Assembly (NCBI RefSeq): GCF_030649675.1
Contig: NZ_JAUTDR010000021.1
Coordinates: forward strand, 21,842-74,357
Direction of reading: 5' to 3'
Length of the DNA: 52,516 bases
Origin: Haliea sp. E1-2-M8
GTDB taxonomy: Bacteria; Pseudomonadota; Gammaproteobacteria; Pseudomonadales; Halieaceae
In this document: positions 1 to 7,162 of the stretch, one piece after another
Position numbering within the stretch: the stretch's first letter is position 1
Layout: each line of letters opens with the position of its first letter
Program-made: the position numbers and the translations under genes
Notes under the pieces: model-generated
Database searches by the model: none
The model's input: only the letters and a program-made list of their open reading frames with translations
Told to the model about the DNA's origin: nothing

Positions 1-20
1 GGTCCTTGTTTTAAAAATAA

Positions 21-77
21 CGCCGCAAGGCAACCTCCTGATGGGATACGTCCCATTGGGCGTACTCCGGGAGCTAG
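21..77 (+). ncRNA. structured RNA motif upstream of radC-like gene (copy 1)
   Basis: This leader can fold as GCC-GCAA-GGC (GNRA-type loop) at about 22-32, then CTCC at 35-38 pairing with GGAG at 70-73 around a hairpin ATGGGA-TACG-TCCCAT at 41-56, ending in GCTAG. A second copy with the same GCC-GCAA-GGC hairpin, a GGGA-N4-TCCC hairpin and the same GCTAG tail lies at 10071-10122, although the stems differ in sequence. Its place before a RadC-family gene resembles the radC or STAXI RNA motifs known from mobile elements. That family assignment is from memory and not verified. Confidence 0.55.
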
Positions 78-98
78 TTTTGAACGAGGTACGAAAAG

Positions 99-569
99 AT
101 GGAAACCTTGCAACTGCAATATACGACGAAGGATGATGTGATCGACGCGGCTATCTGCTTCCTGGAAGAGAGGGCAAAAACCTATGATGGACAGCCCACT
201 TTCACCGACCCGCGAGAGGCCAGGGTAGATGCACGTCTGCGCATTGCCGATCGGGACCGAGAGGTGTTTCTGGTGTACTTTTTAAACACCCAGCATGCAC
301 TGATCGCCGCGGAGGAGATGTTCTGGGGTACGATAGATGGCGCTGCTGTCTATCCCCGGGAAGTGGCCAAAACGGCCTTACAGCATAACGCTGCTGCTGT
401 CATCTTTGCCCACAATCACCCCAGCGGGATCGTAGAGCCCAGCTCAGCCGACCGACACATCACGACTCGCCTGGTCGAGGCACTGCGATTGTTGGATATC
501 CGAGTACTGGATCACATCATCGTATCCCACAAGGATACGATGTCCTTCGCCGAAATGGGCCTCTTGTAG
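99..569 (+). CDS. RadC-family JAB/MPN domain protein
   Basis: A 156-residue RadC-like protein made almost entirely of the JAB/MPN domain. It carries the JAMM metal-binding signature HNHPSG (His105, His107, Ser109) followed by PSSAD with Asp118. The helix-hairpin-helix N-terminus of chromosomal RadC is missing, as is usual for the short RadC-like proteins on integrative elements and genomic islands. Their role is unproven; links to antirestriction or repair come only from gene neighbourhood. The ATG is preceded by GAGGT at 86-90, eight bases upstream, and by a structured leader. A strong terminator follows at 600-623, so it is probably monocistronic. Confidence 0.9.
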   Translation: METLQLQYTTKDDVIDAAICFLEERAKTYDGQPTFTDPREARVDARLRIADRDREVFLVYFLNTQHALIAAEEMFWGTIDGAAVYPREVAKTALQHNAAAVIFAHNHPSGIVEPSSADRHITTRLVEALRLLDIRVLDHIIVSHKDTMSFAEMGLL

Positions 570-599
570 GTCGAGCATATTGCTGCTTCACCCCATTCA

Positions 600-623
600 G
601 GGAGTCTTCGGATTCCCTTTTTT
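600..623 (+). terminator. rho-independent terminator after radC-like gene
   Basis: GGGAGTC pairs with GATTCCC (one G-T pair) around a TTCG tetraloop, and six T follow directly. This is a textbook intrinsic terminator, placed 30 bases after the radC-like stop codon. Confidence 0.9.
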
Positions 624-644
624 ATGGGGCGCCAGGCACCCTCC

Positions 645-860
645 TCACAACCGCAAATCCACCCCGTCCTTCGGCAGCACATACTTCAGGTCATACAACA
701 CGTGCTCCGCCCTGCCCCAACGCCGAATACCGGCCACACCGAGCTCACGAAACTCGCAGTGGGCCACGGCCAGCACAATCGCGTCGCAGGTGTCGGGCTG
801 TGCCAGTATCTGGATGCCATACTCGGCAGCGGCTTCAATGGGGTCGTCCGGGAATACCTC
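645..860 (-). pseudogene. C-terminal remnant of nucleotide-sugar dehydrogenase
   Basis: On the minus strand an open frame of 71 codons runs from about 860 to a TGA at 645-647. It reads like the end of UDP-N-acetylgalactosamine/UDP-glucose dehydrogenases of the TviB/WbpO type: DAIVLAVAHCEFRELG, then VLYDLKYVLPKDGVDLRL before the stop. No start codon or NAD-binding and catalytic domains remain, so it is a dead fragment left by an insertion or deletion. It lies between the radC terminator and the ParB-like gene and marks an old recombination junction with a polysaccharide-biosynthesis locus. Nothing suggests it is expressed. Confidence 0.8.
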
Positions 861-874
861 TTTTTGCTAGATAA

Positions 875-890
875 CGTTCTTCGAAGAACG
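875..890. promoter_or_regulatory. perfect 16-bp palindrome, likely operator or parS
   Basis: CGTTCTTCGAAGAACG is a perfect palindrome, extendable to 24 bases (ATAACG...CGCTAT) with one mismatched pair. It ends 13 bases before the ATG of the ParB-like gene. A -10-like TATAGT lies at 892-897, so the palindrome fills the -35/-10 spacer, as expected for an autorepression operator. It could also be the centromere site of the adjacent ParB-like protein. Confidence 0.55.
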
Positions 891-903
891 CTATAGTAGT
901 TAC

Positions 904-1932
904 ATGATGCGTCCTACCCGACAGTCCAACGAATCGCGAAGATCCCGGCTAATCAGGCAACTGGCCCCGGCCATGCAGAATGTGCCTCGAGATCAGGTCC
1001 GCCAGGCCCCCTACGCCATTCGCGCCGACGTACCCAAGGCGCAGCATAAAGCGCTCATTGACCATGCTATTGAGCTTGCTGGTCCGCCAGGAGCGGTCAT
1101 TGGCCGCAGCATTGCGACCCGGGATGGCCACGCGGTGGAAGTGCTTTTAGGGTGGGAGCGCCTGCAAGCCTACCTACATCAGGACGCCTTCCCCCGAGCT
1201 CAGGCCATACCCATGGGCGTACTTGAATGCAATGCCGCCGAGGCAGCCTTTTATGCCATCGAGTTCGCGGCGCAGGACCAGAAAGCTGCTGGGTTCATCA
1301 GCACTCCCCTTCTCTATGCGGCGGCGGCCCTCACGGCCAAGGAGCATTTTGGGAAACCGGGCCTGCCCTGGACAATCCAGACCCTCGCCAATGCGCTCTG
1401 TATCGCACGCCCGACGCTGTCCAATCGCCTTCGTCTGCTGAAAGGCCTGGCCCCCAAAACACGGGAACTGCTCCAGGCGGGACTGATCAAGCCGGAGTTT
1501 GCCAAGATCCTGCTGGCGGAGTCTTCCCCCGGCCGGCAGGAACGTCTGGCCACGCAGGCCGCGAAGGGCATGATGTCGAGTCGCGCTCTGTACCGCCTGG
1601 TACACCCCGATTACCAGCCGCCACAGACCGTGGCACAGCCGCGGGGCAGCAAACCGAACCCTTTGGGAGATGTGGGCCCGATGGAACGTGCGCTGTCGGA
1701 GCGATTCGGCACCCCAACCAGTATCGTACTGGACGCTGCCCGCCACACCGGCACGGTGGAGATGGACTTTCACAGCCTGTCGGAACTGAAGGGGCTCCTC
1801 GCAACATTGGAGCGCCAAGTACAGACGGACACGTTACTTCGGGGCCACCTGACCTTCCGCCTCGACAACACCCGGGAGGCCAACGCCATCCTGCTTGAGT
1901 TGGGTGCTAACACCGACCCCATGCTGGATTAA
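904..1932 (+). CDS. ParB/Spo0J-family DNA-binding protein
   Basis: A 342-residue ParB-like protein. The N-terminal half has the ParB nuclease-fold pattern (EVLLGWERLQAY, then EFAAQDQKA in the place of the usual ENLQR box). The central helix-turn-helix is LPWTIQTLANALCIARPTLSNRL followed by LKPEF-like spacing (LLQAGLIKPEFAKILL). The last ~80 residues look like a separate dimerisation domain. It is not next to a parA; the parAB pair converges on it from the other side. It may bind the palindrome immediately upstream. There is no Shine-Dalgarno sequence before the ATG, and the putative -10 lies only 7 bases upstream, so the message may be leaderless (inference). A role in partition or in regulating the element is likely. 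Confidence 0.8.
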   Translation: MMRPTRQSNESRRSRLIRQLAPAMQNVPRDQVRQAPYAIRADVPKAQHKALIDHAIELAGPPGAVIGRSIATRDGHAVEVLLGWERLQAYLHQDAFPRAQAIPMGVLECNAAEAAFYAIEFAAQDQKAAGFISTPLLYAAAALTAKEHFGKPGLPWTIQTLANALCIARPTLSNRLRLLKGLAPKTRELLQAGLIKPEFAKILLAESSPGRQERLATQAAKGMMSSRALYRLVHPDYQPPQTVAQPRGSKPNPLGDVGPMERALSERFGTPTSIVLDAARHTGTVEMDFHSLSELKGLLATLERQVQTDTLLRGHLTFRLDNTREANAILLELGANTDPMLD

Positions 1933-2070
1933 TGCCATCAAGGCTGCCGCGACACACCCTGGCCATGTGCACACCACAAGCCCAGCCGAGAGAGCGCGCA
2001 AAAATGCAGATTTTTTAGTCTATTATTCTTATTTATCAATCACTTATCTTAAAATGGGAACCGTGCACAT

Positions 2071-3108
2071 TCACAGTTTCAGGGCCGCGCGGATCGCCTC
2101 TTCAACCGCTTTAATCTGCCGCTCAGTCAGCTCAAAGAGATCCACTTTGTACTGGCCCTTGTTGCTTCGATGAGCGCCGATCACTGCCCGCTTCCGCCCC
2201 TGTACATCCACAATGTCCCACGCCTGCGGCGTACGCGACTTCTTGGGTTTTATGGCAGCACTGCGTAAGGCCTTCAGCAACGCCACCCCATCCTCGAATC
2301 GCGGTTGCTCCGCAAACTCCCTCACTATCTGCTTACGGGCTGTTGGCGCCAATGCCGCCAGCGCCTTCTGGATATCGAGCCCCGCCCGTAAACTGATGGC
2401 CACCGGAGACGCCACGAGTAGAACCACATCCTCGGGCAGCTCCGCCAATTTCAGGTATTTCCCCGCCAGAGTCCGGTCAACCCCCTCGATACCGGCTAAA
2501 ACCTCCAGCGTCACCTGGGGCTGCTCGGCACGCAGCCTCGCAAAGTACATCGCCCGCTCCCAGGAGGAAATATCCTGCCGGTCGTCATTTTCGCTGTCAG
2601 CCAGCCGCTTGGCATCGGCATCCGTGATCTGATCGCAATACCAGGCTTTGAGTAGGCCACCACCCTCCCCTGCCTCTGCCAGCAATTCCGCCACGTACCG
2701 CCGCCGGGTGCCGTAAATGACCTCGTACTGTTGTTCACCAGCCGGCTTCTTAAGCTGCCGCACCAGTACGGGGTCCCGCTGCCCCTCTTCCCGGATCGAC
2801 CGCAGCAGTTGCTGCACCGCATGGTCGTCGGGCGACAGCAGGGTCTGAATACGCTTGTTCAGGGGTGATGCCACACAGAGTTTGGGATCGATTTCGATCA
2901 GGTCGCACTCGACCTTGATCTTGGACACAGGCAAATCCAGATAGATGCGCTGCTGCCGCTTGCCACGGGTTGTCAGCGCCGGCGAGTTAATCGGCGAGGA
3001 GACCCGCTTTTGCGCGGCCGTCGTGGCCGCCACCTCCTCTGTCTCCGCCGGCGCGCTATCGAGTTGAGCGGAGAGTGAGCGAATACCAAATTTCTTCTTT
3101 TCAGTCAT
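2071..3108 (-). CDS. parB: plasmid-type partition protein ParB
   Basis: Centromere-binding partner of the adjacent ParA. The region 'PVLVRQ...YEVIYGTRRRYVAELLAEAG' is the ParB-fold core (G-T-R-R-R motif), followed by ADSENDDRQDISSWERA (the conserved E-N-x-x-R box) and an HTH near GIEGVDRTLAGKYLKLAEL. The last ~60 residues (SRTPQAWDIVDVQGRKRAVI...) are a C-terminal dimerisation module as in P1/SopB-type proteins. The start chosen is the ATG at 3106-3108, which overlaps the parA stop in ATGA; a longer frame upstream would run into parA. This translational coupling is typical of par operons. Confidence 0.9.
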   Translation of the reverse strand: MTEKKKFGIRSLSAQLDSAPAETEEVAATTAAQKRVSSPINSPALTTRGKRQQRIYLDLPVSKIKVECDLIEIDPKLCVASPLNKRIQTLLSPDDHAVQQLLRSIREEGQRDPVLVRQLKKPAGEQQYEVIYGTRRRYVAELLAEAGEGGGLLKAWYCDQITDADAKRLADSENDDRQDISSWERAMYFARLRAEQPQVTLEVLAGIEGVDRTLAGKYLKLAELPEDVVLLVASPVAISLRAGLDIQKALAALAPTARKQIVREFAEQPRFEDGVALLKALRSAAIKPKKSRTPQAWDIVDVQGRKRAVIGAHRSNKGQYKVDLFELTERQIKAVEEAIRAALKL

Positions 3109-4349
3109 CAGTAGATCCCCTTCTCTTCTAGCACCGCCTTCTTGCTCGGCCAACGCGGATACACCACCCGCGCCAGAATCTCATCAAACACCGTCTGGAA
3201 ATTAGCCATCGCCCGCTTGCGGGCTTCCCGATTCACGTTGGCATCCCCGGCGTTGACGTCAAAAACCGTACGCCGCATCAGCGATAAATTGCTAACCACC
3301 GCCTCGTGCTTCTTGATCACCGACTGCATGCAATCCACACCGAAGGTCTTGCGAATCTGGTCCAATACAAATTCACTACCCAGGGTTGCGGTCTTTTCCG
3401 AGGCGGAAAACCGGGTCGGCAGGAACAACATATCCGGCAGTACGATGTCATCACCAAAGTTGTTGTACAGGGTCTCGGATTGCTCCCGGTACAGATCACC
3501 AAAAGACAGCGTCGAAGCAAAATCCGTAATCTCGGTAGGCACCGGCACGATCACGGCATCGGACGCGAAAATGATATTGAGTGGCAACAACCCCAGGGAC
3601 GGTGTCCCATCCATAATGACGATATCGAAATCCTCCTTGATTTCACTGATGGTGTCCTTGACCCGGTGAAACCAGTGCATCATTTTTGCCACCCGGTCGG
3701 TTTCAGAACGCGCCTCCATGATGGCATTGGACAGGGCATACTCCACGCCGGCCAGCTGCAGCGTGGAGGGGATGATTTTAAGATTGGGCAAATGGGTGTC
3801 ACGAATGACATTTTTTGCCCAGCTGGCGGGGAAGCCTTCCTCTTCCAGAATGAACGGGCCCAGTGATTGCTCGTGGCAGGTTTCAAAATCCGGGAGGATG
3901 CCGCAGTTGTGGGTTAGTGAGGCCTGGGGATCCAGATCGACAAACAGCACTCGGTAGCCTAAGTTGGCGTAGTAGGAACCTGCATACCAGGAGGTCGTCG
4001 TCTTCCAGCAGCCGCCCTTGAAGTTGGTAAACGACATCACCATCGGGATTTCGTCGGGCTTGCGCCAAGGCCGGGTACCAAAATACTCCTGCATCCCCAG
4101 CACCTGCTCCAGGGTCGCGCCCAGGCGGCGGTGAGTTTTGGGGTCCAGGTCCGGGGGAGGGAGGCGGCCTTCTTTCTCGGCCATGTAGATGGTATTGGAT
4201 TTGGCACCGACCAGCTCGACCAATTCCTCACCCTTGTAGCGCCTTGGCGGCATCTGGTCTTCTGCGATAGTCTTGATCCCACGGATCAGTTGATGACCGG
4301 TCTCCAGATACCGGCCCAGCTTATTGAAATTTTCCTGGCTGATCGGCAT
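3108..4349 (-). CDS. parA: partition ATPase ParA, N-terminal HTH
   Basis: A 413-residue type Ia (P1/SopA-like) partition ATPase. Residues 1-100 form a DNA-binding extension (GEELVELVGAKSNTIYMAEKEGRLPPP is a MerR-like HTH), so it probably represses its own operon. The ATPase follows. The deviant Walker A is FKGGCWKTTTS (signature Lys111, Lys116) with Trp115 in place of the usual Gly. Walker A' is VLFVDLDPQASLT and Walker B is FDIVIMDGTPSLG. It is transcribed away from the iteron origin, with parB coupled downstream, and should position element copies on the nucleoid with ParB. Confidence 0.95.
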   Translation of the reverse strand: MPISQENFNKLGRYLETGHQLIRGIKTIAEDQMPPRRYKGEELVELVGAKSNTIYMAEKEGRLPPPDLDPKTHRRLGATLEQVLGMQEYFGTRPWRKPDEIPMVMSFTNFKGGCWKTTTSWYAGSYYANLGYRVLFVDLDPQASLTHNCGILPDFETCHEQSLGPFILEEEGFPASWAKNVIRDTHLPNLKIIPSTLQLAGVEYALSNAIMEARSETDRVAKMMHWFHRVKDTISEIKEDFDIVIMDGTPSLGLLPLNIIFASDAVIVPVPTEITDFASTLSFGDLYREQSETLYNNFGDDIVLPDMLFLPTRFSASEKTATLGSEFVLDQIRKTFGVDCMQSVIKKHEAVVSNLSLMRRTVFDVNAGDANVNREARKRAMANFQTVFDEILARVVYPRWPSKKAVLEEKGIY

Positions 4350-4565
4350 ATTGATATTCTTCCCCTGGTGAAATCTGTCATTGTTATTCTAGAGCAAAAA
4401 ATCAAGGAAAAATATCAATTCCACCTGCAACGTAACAAAAATGAATTCACGGCTTTCCTCTGATGCCTCAACGCATGCCGAAATCGTCCGATAAGTGGGC
4501 CAGAGGTCGTTTCACGGCCCATCACCCGTTAACGTAGGGCCACAATGGCGCTGAAACCGCAGGCC

Positions 4566-4574
4566 TGTGGATAA
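4566..4574 (-). promoter_or_regulatory. consensus DnaA box
   Basis: TGTGGATAA is the exact complement of the consensus DnaA box TTATCCACA. It sits about 25 bases left of the first iteron, the usual arrangement of an iteron-type plasmid origin. Confidence 0.7.
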
Positions 4575-4599
4575 AAAGAGGGCGGGGCACCCGGCAAAA

Positions 4600-4800
4600 G
4601 CACAGTGAACCATGACATAAGCGCATTGAGCGGGGGAAAAGGACAGGGAACCATCACTAAAAGGACAGCAAACTCTGGGTAAGGACAGTGACACATCCCG
4701 TTAAAACAGTGAACGATCTGAAAGAACAGCGAATCATGGCGAGAAGGACAGGGAACAAAGCCAATTCGACAGTGAGACATCCCTTAAGGACAGCAAACTG
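4600..4800 (+). repeat. iteron array (nine units, ~21-bp period)
   Basis: Nine direct repeats of a GGACAGyGAAC-type core start at about 4600, 4641, 4663, 4683, 4704, 4724, 4746, 4767 and 4788. The gaps are 41, 22, 20, 21, 20, 22, 21 and 21 bases, so all copies lie on one face of the helix two turns apart. The first gap fits one decayed unit near 4621. Two sub-variants share ACATCCC tails (copies 4 and 8) and CAAACT tails (copies 3 and 9). With a DnaA box on the left, an AT-rich stretch (4801-5000) on the right and the initiator gene next, this is an iteron origin of replication. Confidence 0.85.
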
Positions 4801-4990
4801 TAGTAACAGGGCGCTATCACATTGATAATAAAGGCGTTTTTCCGCTATATTCAGGTATATTCACCTGATTTAAACTACTCACTACTATTGGTATGCTACT
4901 CACTAATGGGTCCAGTTGATATTTTCAGCAACTTAAGTGCGTGAAAATGTCAAATCAGCGCATTAGGAAGCAACGTAAGTAAATTTACCG

Positions 4991-5019
4991 TTGACACCCC
5001 GTGTTTTTATCAATAAATT
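4991..5019 (+). promoter_or_regulatory. promoter of replication initiator gene
   Basis: TTGACA at 4991-4996 and TAAATT at 5014-5019 with a 17-base spacer form a good sigma-70 promoter. Transcription would start near 5026. This excludes the GTG at 5001 and supports the ATG at 5061 as the initiator start. Confidence 0.6.
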
Positions 5020-5060
5020 GCCCTGAGATACATGGTTTTCTTCCTCAAAAGAATCCATAC

Positions 5061-6590
5061 ATGGCGGCTAAACCCCTTTATTACTGCGTCTCACCCCAAA
5101 CATCAGCCCAGTTACCCCTGCTGATCAAGGACGCGTCGCTCAAATTCAAGCTCCGTGAATTCCTGATGGTGCTGATAGGTGCCTGTCAGGATGCACACGA
5201 CCAGCGCCTCAGCCGGCAGGCCTTCATTGCGGCATTGGAAGCCGCAGGTCATGCCGCCAGTGCCGGGCTCATTGGCAAGCGCTTCAAGGAATTGGAGCAA
5301 CTGGGTGTTCTAACAGAAGCCGATACTTATATCGCTGGCAAGGCCTGCCGCGTAATGGAACTGACCAGCCTACAGCCGGTCCTGGCTCACTTCGGCCAGA
5401 GTGAGCGCAAAACCTTGATCCCCTCACACCGGCCCCTAAAAAAGCAACTCTCACTGGCGATCGATCAGCTGGAGAGGGAAGGGAGCTACCTGTCCCTCTC
5501 GGAGGATGTGCCACCGAGGATCGAAAGCCTCTTTTGTATTCTCGACGCGGGTATGAAACTCTCCGGTCGTGATAAACGCAAGGACATCCAGTGCAAGTAC
5601 CAGTTTTTTGAAAATGACTGGATTGAGATCCAGACGTCGACACAGACACGTGACGACAGTGACATCGCCTTCCTGTCTGATGAGCGCGCGATGCGCGCGC
5701 TGAACGGCATACTGCTGGATCAACTGGAATCACGCTTCGGCTCGCTAAACGACTTAAGCCTCCTGGATCTGGGTCTTAAAGACGAATACTTCTTTTTCGA
5801 TCTGTATGAGCTGTGCCGCCGGATGGGACTGCGGCCTAATGATCAGAACCGCAGCATTGTGCGGGGCATGCTGGCTCGCTTGCGCGATACGGAATTCAAA
5901 GTGAACGCGAGCCAGTCGCCGTATTTTATGGACAACTTCACCTTCGGCGCGGAAACCGCCCATTACCGCTATATCACCGAGTTTTACGCGAAAAAAGACT
6001 ACGATGACGATGGCGCCGGCAACCGCGTTGTCACCGCCGATCGCTTCTACATGGTTAAATTTCACACGGCGATCCTGGCCAACCTGGTCTCCGGTGGCCG
6101 CTCATTTATCAGCCATGATGGCCTGATGTCCGAACGATCCGGATTGGCGCATCGCCTGAATAATTGGGCCAAAGCGGTGATCGGTGTACGCCCTAAGCCC
6201 ACCCGTAGGCCGTTCACCTACACGCTGGACGAATTCCGCGAGCGGGTGATCCCCTCGGCGCGGATGGATAATTTCGAGCGTGATTTTCTGAACCTCATCC
6301 AGCGCCAATGCCAGGAGGTCGATGAGCAGGGTCAGCCGCTGCACGAGGAAGCAACGCCGGGCTGGCGGCAGGATGGGCCCAATATCGGCTGGCTCTACGG
6401 TTATTACTACCAGGTGGAATGGAACGAGGAGAGGATCCGCGAGCATCGCCGGATGCGCCGTCTGCGCTCCAGATCCGCCAAGCTTTACCCCCTGATCACT
6501 ATTTGGCGCGATATCCGCGATTATTATGTCGGTGACAACAGCGATCACAACAAAGCCCTGCGTCGCCAGGCGGCAGACATGCTGGTCTAG
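5061..6590 (+). CDS. replication initiator protein (iteron-associated)
   Basis: A 509-residue protein directly downstream of the iteron array and hence the likely initiator. No short motif identifies the family with certainty. It has the layout of large element-encoded initiators: winged-helix-like stretches near residues 60-120 (FIAALEAAGHAASAGLIGKR) and 220-300, and a basic tail (RMRRLRSRSAKLY). It could belong with the RctB-like initiators annotated on ICEs, but this needs a profile search. The ATG at 5061 (MAAKPLYY) is preferred over the in-frame GTG at 5001, because a TTGACA-N17-TAAATT promoter overlaps the latter. The next gene begins 5 bases after the stop, so an operon is likely. Confidence 0.7.
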   Translation: MAAKPLYYCVSPQTSAQLPLLIKDASLKFKLREFLMVLIGACQDAHDQRLSRQAFIAALEAAGHAASAGLIGKRFKELEQLGVLTEADTYIAGKACRVMELTSLQPVLAHFGQSERKTLIPSHRPLKKQLSLAIDQLEREGSYLSLSEDVPPRIESLFCILDAGMKLSGRDKRKDIQCKYQFFENDWIEIQTSTQTRDDSDIAFLSDERAMRALNGILLDQLESRFGSLNDLSLLDLGLKDEYFFFDLYELCRRMGLRPNDQNRSIVRGMLARLRDTEFKVNASQSPYFMDNFTFGAETAHYRYITEFYAKKDYDDDGAGNRVVTADRFYMVKFHTAILANLVSGGRSFISHDGLMSERSGLAHRLNNWAKAVIGVRPKPTRRPFTYTLDEFRERVIPSARMDNFERDFLNLIQRQCQEVDEQGQPLHEEATPGWRQDGPNIGWLYGYYYQVEWNEERIREHRRMRRLRSRSAKLYPLITIWRDIRDYYVGDNSDHNKALRRQAADMLV

Positions 6591-6595
6591 CGGCG

Positions 6596-7162
6596 ATGGA
6601 GCTGGCCTGGACACCCTCGACCAACGCGCGGCTCACCCTAAAACAGTTGGGTCTGTCACAGGCGCAGATTACCCAGGCGGTTGATCACTATACGGGTCGG
6701 GAAGGCGAGAAGACCGACAGGGAATTTATGCGCTTTGCACGGTATCAGCTGACATCCTCGTTGCTGGACCAGCACCTACAGCAGACGGCCAGCATCCCCG
6801 TCAGCTGGCAGCCCGAAGAGGGTACCCGCCGCGAGCTTCGCTCGGCGGGTTACCAACCAGAGGCCATTGCCCACTACCGGGACCTGTTTGTCATCAACAC
6901 CCGGGAGCAGGGCAGGGCACTGCGCTATCCCGACGCGGCGTTTTTGGCATTTTGTCGGCGCCGCCCGTCGGCCTTGGCGGGGCCGATGCCTAGTGATTGG
7001 ATTCCTCGGCTGTCCACCGTTCAACAGCTTATCGACGCAGGGCGGTACCCGCCCGACTGGATCACGGCGCACATCGAGACCTTCATTCACCACCACCAGC
7101 ACAAATGTTCCCCTGACTGGGATCAAACATTCCAGGCGTGGGTCACCCACCGGGCAAGGTGA
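6596..7162 (+). CDS. protein with three DnaT-like repeats
   Basis: A 188-residue protein built of three copies of one ~50-residue module. Each begins W-x-P and has a G and a terminal aromatic helix: WTPSTNARLTLKQLG...FMRFARYQ, WQPEEGTRRELRSAG...FLAFCRR and WIPRLSTVQQLIDAG...FQAWVTHR. This pattern (W-P, leucine helix, glycine turn, then 'F..yw/fl..v') is that of the primosomal DnaT single-strand-binding domain, which helps load replicative helicase. DnaT-like proteins are common in replication modules of integrative elements. Its place 5 bases after the initiator and overlapping the next gene by 4 bases supports a role in restarting or priming replication. Confidence 0.65.
   Translation: MELAWTPSTNARLTLKQLGLSQAQITQAVDHYTGREGEKTDREFMRFARYQLTSSLLDQHLQQTASIPVSWQPEEGTRRELRSAGYQPEAIAHYRDLFVINTREQGRALRYPDAAFLAFCRRRPSALAGPMPSDWIPRLSTVQQLIDAGRYPPDWITAHIETFIHHHQHKCSPDWDQTFQAWVTHRAR

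Larger units (their letters stand above)
4560..5000. other. origin of replication (oriV)
   Basis: Composite origin: DnaA box (4566-4574), iterons (4600-4800), then an AT-rich segment. The segment holds an inverted repeat TCAGGT-ATATTC-ACCTGA (4851-4868) and two direct copies of CTACTCACTA (4875-4884 and 4896-4905), also 21 bases apart. The parA gene leaves to the left and the initiator to the right. The inverted repeat and the 10-base direct repeats may be extra initiator or autoregulation sites. Confidence 0.75.

Noticed and set aside
2000-2015. AAAAAT-GCAG-ATTTTT hairpin between the convergent ParB genes as terminator
   Set aside because: The stem is only A-T pairs; too weak to call.
4600-4800. 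CRISPR array
   Set aside because: Repeats are short, varied and 21 bases apart without spacers; they are iterons.
5001-5060. GTG at 5001 as start of the initiator
   Set aside because: It lies inside the TTGACA-N17-TAAATT promoter; ATG at 5061 is downstream of the expected transcript start.
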